From assembly GCA_944363785.1 (NCBI GenBank), contig CALVVF010000010.1, positions 1-56,436 on the forward strand: 56,436 bases of DNA, read 5' to 3'. Made by a program: the position numbers and the translations under genes. The DNA comes from an uncultured Bacilli bacterium (lineage in GTDB: Bacteria; Bacillota_I; Bacilli_A; RF39; UBA660). Positions 19,781 to 27,195 of the stretch are shown here, piece after piece (the stretch's first letter is position 1; each line of letters opens with the position of its first letter). The notes below the pieces were generated by a model. That model saw nothing but the letters and a program-made list of their open reading frames with translations. It was not told where the DNA came from and did no database searches.

Positions 19781-20701
19781 ATGAATATTTTAGCGATTGA
19801 CCTAGGTGCTTGGTTTACAAGTGTATCTGGGATTCTTATAACTTGTGGTGTTATTTTATTAATTATTGCACTAGTTTTATTTGTTGTTGGAGGTAAGAAA
19901 GCAAAGAAAGACTCAAAAGCAGTAAATTCTTCAGTATCAGGAGAAACTAATGCTAATGTAGAACAACCTAATCCTACAACGGATGTTAATGCTACGGCGA
20001 ATAATGTTGAGACTGTTCAACCTAATGTAGCTGCAACTGTTTCACCTGAATTAGTGATCAATAGTAATGATGTATCAGCAGCTGAACAAGTACAAACAGT
20101 TGCTACACCTGAGACAGTTAGTATTGATCCTACAGTAGGAGTAGCACCTGCAAGTGTTCAACCTGAGCCTGTTGTTTCAACTACAGAAATTAATCCTGTA
20201 CCTACTATTTCTAATGAAGAATCTTTAGAAATGCCTGATGCAACGAATCTAGATAAAACGATGGTTTCCGTTTATGGTGGTGCTAATCCAATAGATGCAA
20301 TTGCTAATGTAACAGTAGATGAACATAAACCTATTTACGGTGGTAATGATCCATTAGAGGCAACCCAAAACTTACCAAAGATGGATGAGCATCATGAACC
20401 TTATGGAGGTGCTATGGATGAAGGGAAAATTGCCGAAGCTGTTAATCAGACAATTCCTTCTGTTCCAGAAGTACAACCAATTCAAATGCCTGAATTACAA
20501 CCTATTGAACCGGTTAATACTGTAGTAGAAGAAGTTAAACCAATTGCTGTTGAAACACCTAATGTAGAACCTGCTGTAGCACCAACACCTATTGAAATTC
20601 CAACACCTAATGCTGAAGCTACACCTGTTGCACCTGTTGAAATTCCAACACCTGCTGCTCAACCAACAACAACAGCTCCAGAACAAGTTGAAGAATTATA
20701 A
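19781..20701 (+). CDS. Membrane-anchored Pro/Thr/Val/Glu-rich disordered protein
   Basis: 306 residues. One membrane helix lies near residues 12-38 (GILITCGVILLIIALVLFVV), followed by a KKAKK stop-transfer. The remaining ~260 residues are low-complexity and acidic, rich in P, T, V, E and N. Three YGG units (VYGGANPIDA, IYGGNDPLEA, PYGGAMDEGK) recur at about 28-40 residue spacing. The membrane topology and function of the tail are unknown. GGGAGATGG precedes the start; a strong promoter and terminator make it monocistronic. Confidence 0.6.
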   Translation: MNILAIDLGAWFTSVSGILITCGVILLIIALVLFVVGGKKAKKDSKAVNSSVSGETNANVEQPNPTTDVNATANNVETVQPNVAATVSPELVINSNDVSAAEQVQTVATPETVSIDPTVGVAPASVQPEPVVSTTEINPVPTISNEESLEMPDATNLDKTMVSVYGGANPIDAIANVTVDEHKPIYGGNDPLEATQNLPKMDEHHEPYGGAMDEGKIAEAVNQTIPSVPEVQPIQMPELQPIEPVNTVVEEVKPIAVETPNVEPAVAPTPIEIPTPNAEATPVAPVEIPTPAAQPTTTAPEQVEEL

Positions 20702-20726
20702 GATGTGAAAAACACATCTTTTTTCT
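20700..20726 (+). terminator. Intrinsic terminator
   Basis: AAGATGTG pairs with CACATCTT around AAAAA, then a T-tract. Confidence 0.85.
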
Positions 20727-20765
20727 TGTAGAAAATTCAACTTTTATTGACATTTAAATGGTAAA

Positions 20766-20801
20766 TAAAAACATCAGTTACTAATTCAACTGATGTTTTT
20801 A
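20766..20801 (-). terminator. Terminator of serS (symmetrical)
   Basis: AACATCAGTT pairs with AACTGATGTT around 8 nt, with A/T tracts on both sides, so it can end transcripts of both strands. Confidence 0.75.
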
Positions 20802-20838
20802 AATGAAAATATGATTATCATGTTCATATTTATTTTAT

Positions 20839-22128
20839 TTATTTACTGATTGGTTCAATCTTTTCTTTTCCACCCATATATGGTTGTAGAGCTTTTGGTA
20901 TTTTAATACTGCCATCTTCTTGGACATTGTTTTCTAAGAAAGCAATAAGACCACGAGGAGTAGCTAAAACCGTATTATTTAAAGTATGAACGAGATAAGT
21001 TCCTTTTTCTCCCTTTGTTCTAATTCCAAGTCGTCTAGCTTGTGCATCGCCTAATGTTGAACAACTTCCTACTTCAAAGTATTTTTGTTGACGTGGACTC
21101 CATGCTTCAACATCGCATGATTTTACTTTTAAATCTGCAAGATCACCACTACAACACTCTAATGTTCTAACGGGAATGTCTAAACTTCTGAAAAATTCTA
21201 CAGTGTAAGACCACATTTTATTGTACCAGTCCATACTTTCTTCAGGTTTACATAAAACAACCATTTCTTGTTTTTCAAATTGGTGAACACGGTAAATTCC
21301 TCGCTCTTCGATACCATGAGCTCCAACTTCTTTTCTAAAACATGGTGAATAACTAGTAAGGGTAATAGGTAACTCATTTTCTTCGACAATTTGTCCTTTA
21401 AATTTTCCAATCATTGAATGTTCACTAGTTCCAATTAAGAAGAGATCCTCATTTTCAATTTTATACATCATTGCTTCCATCTCTTCAAAACTCATGACTC
21501 CATTTACGACGTCACTTCTAATCATGAATGGAGGAATACAATAAGTAAACCCTTTATTGATCATGAAATCTCTAGCATAACTAATCATTGCTGAATGGAT
21601 CCTTGCGGCATCTCCCATTAGATAATAGAAACCATTTCCACTAGTTCTACCAGCACTTTCTTTGTCTAGACCGTTAATCTTAGCGAGAATATCAGCATGA
21701 TAAGGAACTTCAAAATCAGGAACAACTGGCTCACCGAATTTCTCAATTTCTACATTTTCATTATCGTCTTTTCCAATCGGAACACTTTCATCGATTATTT
21801 GTGGGATTATCATGAGTTTTTCTTTTAATTTAGTATTATATTCTGCTTCTTCTTTTTCAAGTGTAGTTAAACGCTCATTAATTTCTACTACTCGTTTCTT
21901 TAAGTTTTCTGCTTCTTCTTTCTTTTTCTCTCTCATATAAGCCCCAATTTGACTAGAAGCATTATTTTTTTCACTACGTAAGTTGTCTCCTTCTAACTTT
22001 AACGCACATACTTTATCATAAAGATCTACTACTTCATCTACTAATGGTAATTTTTTGTCTTGAAATTTCTTTTTTATATTTTCTTTAACTAGTTCTTTAT
22101 TTTCTTTAATGAATTTGATATCTAACAT
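20839..22128 (-). CDS. serS: Seryl-tRNA synthetase
   Basis: 429 residues, the usual length. The N-terminal ~100 residues form the tRNA-binding coiled coil (LKLEGDNLRSEKNNAS ... EEAENLKKRVVEINERL). Class II motifs are visible: motif 2 around CFRKEVGAHGIEERGIYRVHQF and motif 3 at NNTVLATPRGLIAFLEN. The enzyme charges tRNA-Ser. It lies 1 nt after the HD hydrolase gene and is transcribed from a promoter controlled by a serine T-box. Confidence 0.97.
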   Translation of the reverse strand: MLDIKFIKENKELVKENIKKKFQDKKLPLVDEVVDLYDKVCALKLEGDNLRSEKNNASSQIGAYMREKKKEEAENLKKRVVEINERLTTLEKEEAEYNTKLKEKLMIIPQIIDESVPIGKDDNENVEIEKFGEPVVPDFEVPYHADILAKINGLDKESAGRTSGNGFYYLMGDAARIHSAMISYARDFMINKGFTYCIPPFMIRSDVVNGVMSFEEMEAMMYKIENEDLFLIGTSEHSMIGKFKGQIVEENELPITLTSYSPCFRKEVGAHGIEERGIYRVHQFEKQEMVVLCKPEESMDWYNKMWSYTVEFFRSLDIPVRTLECCSGDLADLKVKSCDVEAWSPRQQKYFEVGSCSTLGDAQARRLGIRTKGEKGTYLVHTLNNTVLATPRGLIAFLENNVQEDGSIKIPKALQPYMGGKEKIEPISK

Positions 22129-22129
22129 G

Positions 22130-22687
22130 TTATATCATCCTTTCTTTTACTAATTTTAATTTCTTTAGTGGCTCGCTATATTTTTTAGTAAACCATTCTC
22201 TTTTTTCTTCTGGTAACCCATTAAGTCTTTCTGGATTATAATTGTCTGACATATCCGCTGTTTTTAATTCGATTGCCAAAAGATTTTTACTTTCGATAAT
22301 GGTATCGATTTCTTGATAGTAGTAATTTAGTTTTTCTTCTTTAGATAGGGGATGAGTAGGTGGTGTTTTGGTAACTAACTGTAAAGCTTCGATAATTTCT
22401 TCTGGAATTCCAATGTCTCGTAAATCGTCGAAGGTAACATCTAATTCAGGAAAGTCAGGTGTTTTAATATCTTCTACGACATCATGGAGTAGTCCCGCAA
22501 CTTTTCCATCTAAAGTAGTCATTTTTTCTGAAACTCGGTAAAGGTGTCCTAAATAAGGTTTTCCTGCTTTATCTTTCTTTTCCGCAAACAACAAGTCAAC
22601 GAGTATTTTGGTTTTTAAATACAAATTGTCATATGTCTTTATTTGATTTAACCTCTCTTTACCAATATAAAATTCTAAATGATTCAT
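22130..22687 (-). CDS. HD-domain hydrolase of the RelA/SpoT-hydrolase (MESH1-like) type
   Basis: 185 residues. The HDVVED motif (HDxxED) and the later LKTADMSDN correspond to the HD motifs of (p)ppGpp hydrolases. GKPYLGHLYRVSEKM provides the first histidine. No synthetase, TGS or ACT domain is present, so this is a small stand-alone HD protein. GGAGGAG before 22687 fixes the start; the longer frame to 22801 runs into the T-box. It is cotranscribed with serS, so its level should rise when serine tRNA is uncharged. Confidence 0.75.
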   Translation of the reverse strand: MNHLEFYIGKERLNQIKTYDNLYLKTKILVDLLFAEKKDKAGKPYLGHLYRVSEKMTTLDGKVAGLLHDVVEDIKTPDFPELDVTFDDLRDIGIPEEIIEALQLVTKTPPTHPLSKEEKLNYYYQEIDTIIESKNLLAIELKTADMSDNYNPERLNGLPEEKREWFTKKYSEPLKKLKLVKERMI

Positions 22688-22702
22688 ATTCTCCTCCAAT
22701 TG

Positions 22703-22897
22703 AAAAAAGAATGGTAACAAGGAGTGCATAATATACACGGTACCATCCTTTCTTTCTCTTTTTTTTTGATAACGGTAATTACCGGGACTGATTAAATCCA
22801 CAAAGAAAGTAGATTAAATAGGTTATTATCTTAGTTTTCACCAACCACTAAGTCTCTATGAATAACTTCCTATTATTGTCTTTCTTATCGCGTTTAC
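22703..22897 (-). promoter_or_regulatory. T-box leader (serine), terminating type
   Basis: On the minus strand the leader has a long stem I whose 3' side contains TAATCTACTTTC. UCU (22811-22813) followed by A fits a serine specifier. The T-box core reads GGATGGTACCGTG (22737-22749). The following CACTCCTTGTTACCATTC pairs with GATGGTACCGTG to form a terminator with six T (22703-22708). Uncharged tRNA-Ser would favour the antiterminator and switch on the HD-serS operon. That the gene served is serS supports the specifier call. Confidence 0.85.
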
Positions 22898-22903
22898 AAG
22901 TTT

Positions 22904-22932
22904 ATTATATCCAAAAGAGTTTTTTTTATCAA
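22904..22932 (-). promoter_or_regulatory. Promoter of the T-box/serS operon
   Basis: Minus strand TTGATA (22927-22932), a 17-nt spacer and TATAAT (22904-22909). Confidence 0.8.
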
Positions 22933-23050
22933 GTTATTTTCTTGAATATTTAAATAGAGATTTTTAAATTTAGCCTAATTTTTCTTTTTCTATTTTTATT
23001 CTCTTATTTTAAGGATAAATAACTTTTTCTTTTGGATGAGGAAAAAACGA

Positions 23051-23317
23051 TTAAATTGCTTCGATGATCAACTTAATCGCGGTTCTTTCTTCACCATCGA
23101 TCGTAATATCTGTAAACGCAGGAATACATACTAAGTTTTTACCACTAGGAGCGACGAATCCTCTTGCGATAGCAATAGCTTTGATTGCTTGATTTAAGGC
23201 TCCAGCTCCTACGGCTTGTATTTCTACTGTACCTTTCTCCCGAAATACATTGGCTAAGGCTCCAGCTACACTATTGGGGTTAGACTTAGATGAAACTTTA
23301 AGTGTTTCCATGTTCAT
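23051..23317 (-). CDS. spoVS: Stage V sporulation protein S
   Basis: 88 residues matching the highly conserved SpoVS fold: METLKVSSKSNPNSVAGALA, then VEIQAVGAGALNQAIKAIAIARG and DITIDGEERTAIKLIIE. SpoVS is an Alba-like small protein needed for spore coat assembly and septation control in Bacillus, and is also found in non-sporulating relatives. AAGGA precedes the ATG. It is divergent from the thioredoxin-like gene. Confidence 0.95.
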   Translation of the reverse strand: MNMETLKVSSKSNPNSVAGALANVFREKGTVEIQAVGAGALNQAIKAIAIARGFVAPSGKNLVCIPAFTDITIDGEERTAIKLIIEAI

Positions 23318-23477
23318 TTTATCATTCCTTTCTACACTTTATCATATGTCTCAACAGTTTTAGATATCCCAACTTTTCTTTTTTTCTTTTTGACTTTGAT
23401 TTTCAGTTTCATACTTTTTGTTATTTTTACCATATTTTTCCCATATTTTGGTATTAGAATGAATAGTGAAAGGAGAG

Positions 23478-23732
23478 ATGGATATCGAAGTAAAAGTAAT
23501 TGGTTCCAATTGTAGTGATGGAATGAAGTTAAAAAAAGAATTAAGAAGAGCAATTGACCATTCTGATTTGGAAATTAATCTAACAGAATTAAATGATCCT
23601 AAAGATAAGAAGAAATATCGTATTGAAAATATTCCTGCTTTAGTGATTAATGATGTTTTAGTTAGTCAAGGAAAAGTACTTTCCGAACGAGAAATTTCTA
23701 GAATTTTTATCAGAAGTTGTTTAGAAGTATAA
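23478..23732 (+). CDS. Small thioredoxin-fold protein lacking a CxxC motif
   Basis: 84 residues. The pattern VKVIGSNCSDG ... ENIPALVINDVLVSQGKVLS resembles the redox-active disulfide protein 2/MTH895 group of miniature thioredoxins, with IPALV as the cis-proline loop. Only the first cysteine is present (NCSDG instead of CxxC), so classical disulfide exchange is doubtful. AAAGGAG lies 2-3 nt upstream of the ATG. It has its own terminator. Confidence 0.6.
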   Translation: MDIEVKVIGSNCSDGMKLKKELRRAIDHSDLEINLTELNDPKDKKKYRIENIPALVINDVLVSQGKVLSEREISRIFIRSCLEV

Positions 23733-23768
23733 TTGTAGTATCGCAGATGTGTTTATATATAGATTAGG

Positions 23769-23814
23769 AAGGATAACCGATCGAGTAAAATCAGTTATCC
23801 TTTTCTTGTTTTTT
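23769..23814 (+). terminator. Intrinsic terminator
   Basis: AAGGATAAC (23769-23777) pairs with GTTATCCTT (23794-23802), followed by TTCTTG and six T. Confidence 0.8.
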
Positions 23815-23856
23815 AAGGGGGATTTGTTATGCTTATGAATATAAGGAGGTTTTCTT

Positions 23857-24489
23857 ATGATTACGATTAATGAACAAAGTAGTATTCGTTTAAATTTAGA
23901 TAAGATTATTTATTTTGATCCTTTTCATCTTTTAGAGTCTAAACATGATGCCGATATCATTTTTATTACTCATGCTCATTATGATCATTTTAGTATTGAA
24001 GATATTTTGAAGGTAAAGAAAGAGACGACGATTATTGTTTGTCCTTATGATTGTGTAGAAGAAGTAGGTAAGTTTTTTTCTACTGACAAAATCATTGCTG
24101 TACAACCTCAAGATCACATACTAATAGCTGGTTATCCGGTAACGGTTGTCGATGCTTATAATATTGATAAACCTTTTCATTCTAAAGAGAATAAATGGGT
24201 AGGGTATTTATTTCAGAATAATGATGTTACTTATTATGTGATGGGAGATACGGATGTACTTCCTTTTATGGAAAAGCTGAAAGTGGATTATTTATTTATC
24301 CCGATTGGTGGAAAGTTTACGATGAATGTGGAAGAAGCGGTTTCTTTAGTGAATAAGATGAAACCTAAAGTAGCTATTCCCATTCATTATGGTACGATTG
24401 TTGGAGAATCTACTTTAGGAGCTAGTTTTCAGAAACAATTAAATGATGAGATAGAATGTCAGTTACATCTTTTTCCTTCTTTACATTAA
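23857..24489 (+). CDS. Metallo-beta-lactamase-fold hydrolase (UlaG-like)
   Basis: 210 residues. ITHAHYDHFS is the HxHxDH metal motif, MGDTD supplies the bridging aspartate and PIHYG the last histidine. The short length and the lack of other domains resemble the YtkL/UlaG-type MBL hydrolases. The substrate is unknown. AAGGAGG lies directly upstream. Confidence 0.8.
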   Translation: MITINEQSSIRLNLDKIIYFDPFHLLESKHDADIIFITHAHYDHFSIEDILKVKKETTIIVCPYDCVEEVGKFFSTDKIIAVQPQDHILIAGYPVTVVDAYNIDKPFHSKENKWVGYLFQNNDVTYYVMGDTDVLPFMEKLKVDYLFIPIGGKFTMNVEEAVSLVNKMKPKVAIPIHYGTIVGESTLGASFQKQLNDEIECQLHLFPSLH

Positions 24490-24568
24490 TTTTGTCTAAT
24501 TAAGTCAAATGGTCGTTAAATCTTCTCCAACTTTACATTTTATGTTATAGTAAAATAGGTGAGATTTT

Positions 24569-25132
24569 ATGGCAGATGATTTTAAGGAATTGATCGATGT
24601 TTTAGATGAAAATGGGCAGCTTGTGGGAAAACAAGAAACAAAAGAAGAATTATATCAGGATGGGCATTGGCATCGTTCTGTTCATATTTGGATCATGAAT
24701 GATAAACAGGAACTACTAGTGCAAAAGAGAAATCCTTACAAGAAGACATTCTCTAATTTATGGGCAATTTCAACAGCTGGACATGTTCTGGCGGGAGAAA
24801 ATAGTCTTCAAGCAGGAATTAGAGAACTAAAAGAAGAACTTAATTTAGATGTCCAAGAAAAAGAATTAGAATACTTATTTACCATCAAGAGAAGTCAACA
24901 AGAACGTGAGTATCAAATTAATGTCTTTGATGATGTTTATCTTCTTCATCGTAATTTAGATGTCGATCACACAAAGTTACAAGTAGAAGAGTTGACAGAT
25001 ATTAAGTTTGTTTATTATGAATACTTAGAATCTATTTTTAAAAATGGTGATCATGATTATGTTCCTTACACAGAAGAACATCAAAAATTATTTGATTTAT
25101 TGGATCATCGATATCAATTAGAAATTATATAG
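24569..25132 (+). CDS. NUDIX hydrolase (YfcD/IPP-isomerase-like)
   Basis: 187 residues. GHWHRSVHIWIMN and LLVQKRN...FSNLWAISTAGHV are typical of the YfcD group and of type 1 isopentenyl diphosphate isomerase. The NUDIX box is GHVLAGENSLQAGIRELKEEL. The IPP-isomerase catalytic Cys motif is absent (TAGH instead), favouring a hydrolase. TGTTATAGT (24543-24551) may be an extended -10. A terminator-like hairpin (CAGT/ACTG plus seven T, 25138-25160) follows. Confidence 0.8.
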   Translation: MADDFKELIDVLDENGQLVGKQETKEELYQDGHWHRSVHIWIMNDKQELLVQKRNPYKKTFSNLWAISTAGHVLAGENSLQAGIRELKEELNLDVQEKELEYLFTIKRSQQEREYQINVFDDVYLLHRNLDVDHTKLQVEELTDIKFVYYEYLESIFKNGDHDYVPYTEEHQKLFDLLDHRYQLEII

Positions 25133-25486
25133 AAAGCAGTTTAAAATACTGTTTTTTTGTTTTTAAATATTAATTTACGTGTATAATAAGAATACTATTT
25201 TATTTTGATAGAAAAAACTCTATTAGAATAAGATAGTTAGTCAAGTTAGATTGATTTTAGTTGAGCTAGGAAAGAAAGGATAGGATTGATTGAAGAGATT
25301 TTACTAAAAAAAATGATTTTTATTACTTGTTGTCTAGTTTAGATAGAAGTTAATCATTACGTAAAAAAGTAGCTTGTTCATTTACTTTTTATTTCACTTA
25401 CGGTTGCTTTTTCTACTAGTGAAATTGTTGGTGATTTATTTACTTGTTATTAAAATTTTGTTATACTAATCTATGATAGGAGAGCG
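25133..25486. other. 354-bp intergenic stretch
   Basis: After the terminator of the NUDIX gene (25138-25160) no gene is visible. A promoter for the next gene is present: TTTACT (25439-25444), a 17-nt spacer, and TATACT (25462-25467) with TG at -14. Confidence 0.5.
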
Positions 25487-26053
25487 ATGTTCATGAGAAA
25501 TAAAGCTTTTATTTTAGGAATTATCGGTTTTTTCTTTATTTTAAGTGGTTGTATTTGGTTAGTAGTTAGTTCGTTACAAGAGAGTCATCAGCAGATGGTA
25601 GATAAACAAAATGCTGTAGAAAAATATAGTAATGTATTTCAAGAGAATGCTTTGGCTGTTCAAGAAGGTAGAAAAGAGTATATAGAAGTAGTAGTTGAAG
25701 ATTTATTTCATGAATCTGTATTAGAAGATTATGCTATTTGGATTAAGCAACTTACTACGTATCAACAATTAGTGGATCAAGTCATTGATTCTGCTCGTGA
25801 ATTAGAAACATTGTGTATTGATCAAGAATATCCAGATAGAGAAACAATCAATAGTTGTGATTCTTATATTAATAATTATGAGACAGTAATGAATTATTTT
25901 GTTAAAGATGTAGAGAACTTTAACTTATTTATCGAAGAATATTTGAGTTTATATGGAAATACAAATTCTAATATTGTTCCATTTACTATTGATTCTACTC
26001 GTTATTTTTATTTAGATGTTAATGATGACGGTAGATTTATCGGTCAAAATTAG
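25487..26053 (+). CDS. Hypothetical membrane-anchored protein
   Basis: 188 residues. One hydrophobic segment at about 7-29 (FILGIIGFFFILSGCIWLVV) anchors an acidic, helical extracytoplasmic domain with repeated heptad-like patterns (QESHQQMVDKQNAVEKYSNVFQ). LSGC resembles a lipobox, but the hydrophobic stretch continues past the cysteine, so a plain membrane anchor is more likely. AGGAGAG precedes the start. It lies 16 nt upstream of the phosphodiester glycosidase gene and probably works with it. Confidence 0.55.
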   Translation: MFMRNKAFILGIIGFFFILSGCIWLVVSSLQESHQQMVDKQNAVEKYSNVFQENALAVQEGRKEYIEVVVEDLFHESVLEDYAIWIKQLTTYQQLVDQVIDSARELETLCIDQEYPDRETINSCDSYINNYETVMNYFVKDVENFNLFIEEYLSLYGNTNSNIVPFTIDSTRYFYLDVNDDGRFIGQN

Positions 26054-26069
26054 AAAAAGAGGTTATGAT

Positions 26070-27119
26070 ATGAAAAAGGCAAATAAAAAGAAGAAGATAC
26101 ATATTAGTTTAGGAGTAAAAAGGGCTTTTTTATTGTTGTTTTCATTTGGTATTATGGGTTTATCTTTAGGATCTTTTATTTTATATGGTCCTTGGAATTG
26201 GGTAAGAGAAAGATTGATTACGACAGCTATGACAACGATGAGTCATCAATACTTAGCAACTTGGTTTTTTGGTGATGATATTATTAGTGAAGTACTTGCG
26301 CATAATGTGACAATCGAACCTGATGAAGATACTAATCCAGATTATATTAATATGGATCAAGAGATCAAAAAGTATAAATCAAAATATGATAAAGAGATTT
26401 TGGATCATGAAGAGGGTGATTTATACAAAGTAATTAATGTAAGTGGTACTGGATATAAGGGCTTCTTAGTGGCTATTTATGATCCTTCTAAGGTAAAGAT
26501 TGGTACTTCAACTAAGTTAGGTCAAACAGGTCAATCGGCACGTGTAATTGCACGTAATAATGATGCGGTTGTTGCGATTAATGCAAGTGGCTTTTATGAT
26601 CCTGATTGGAATAGTAATGGTGCGATCCCACATGGTACGGTAATCAAGGATGGTAAAATTGTCTATGATTATACAGATGCCAAAGTTGGTGGTGGGTTCG
26701 TTGGATTCAATGAGGATGATGTATTAGTGCTTGCTCGTACAGATAAGTATTCGGCGATTAATAAATATCATTTACGTGATGCAGTTGAGTTTGGACCTTT
26801 TCTTATCGTAAATGGTAAACCTTCTTTTGTTAAAGGAGATGGCGGTTGGGGTATTGCTCCTAGAACAGCTATTGGTCAACGAGAAGATGGAATCGTTTTA
26901 TTCTTAGTTATAGATGGTAGAGGATATGGCGGTTCATTAGGTTGTGGTATGGTAGAGCTTACAGAAATTATGATGAACTATGGAGCAGTTAATGCGGCTA
27001 ATATGGATGGAGGTTCATCGAGTGCGTTGATTATTGAAGATGAAATTATTAATCATCCGACTGCTGGGGGAGAAGGAGGACTACGGAATATTCCTACTGC
27101 TTGGGTAGTTACAGAATAA
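26070..27119 (+). CDS. Phosphodiester glycosidase family protein (NAGPA/DUF2233), membrane-anchored
   Basis: 349 residues. The N-terminus is basic (MKKANKKKKIH), followed by a membrane segment (AFLLLFSFGIMGLSLGSFIL). The extracytoplasmic domain has the family signatures VVAINASGFYD, APRTAIGQREDG, LVIDGRG and AANMDGGSSSALI. Such proteins remove N-acetylglucosamine or similar residues from phosphodiester-linked glycans, here presumably cell-wall or capsular polymers. GAGGTTATGAT supports the start at 26070 rather than 26016. Confidence 0.85.
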   Translation: MKKANKKKKIHISLGVKRAFLLLFSFGIMGLSLGSFILYGPWNWVRERLITTAMTTMSHQYLATWFFGDDIISEVLAHNVTIEPDEDTNPDYINMDQEIKKYKSKYDKEILDHEEGDLYKVINVSGTGYKGFLVAIYDPSKVKIGTSTKLGQTGQSARVIARNNDAVVAINASGFYDPDWNSNGAIPHGTVIKDGKIVYDYTDAKVGGGFVGFNEDDVLVLARTDKYSAINKYHLRDAVEFGPFLIVNGKPSFVKGDGGWGIAPRTAIGQREDGIVLFLVIDGRGYGGSLGCGMVELTEIMMNYGAVNAANMDGGSSSALIIEDEIINHPTAGGEGGLRNIPTAWVVTE

Positions 27120-27132
27120 AAGTTATTCTAAA

Positions 27133-27160
27133 AAGGGAGTTGCTTTCTCTTTTTTTTTCG
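27133..27160 (+). terminator. Intrinsic terminator
   Basis: AAAAGGGAG pairs with CTCTTTTT across TTGCTTT, followed by a long T run. Confidence 0.6.
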
Positions 27161-27195
27161 TTAGTTGTGTTATATAATGATAAGGAAGGATAGTG

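Noticed and set aside
22688-22801. Longer start of the HD hydrolase
   Set aside because: The extension is encoded by the T-box leader RNA.
25487-25560. Lipoprotein signal (LSGC)
   Set aside because: Hydrophobic residues continue beyond the cysteine, so it looks like a membrane anchor rather than a lipobox.
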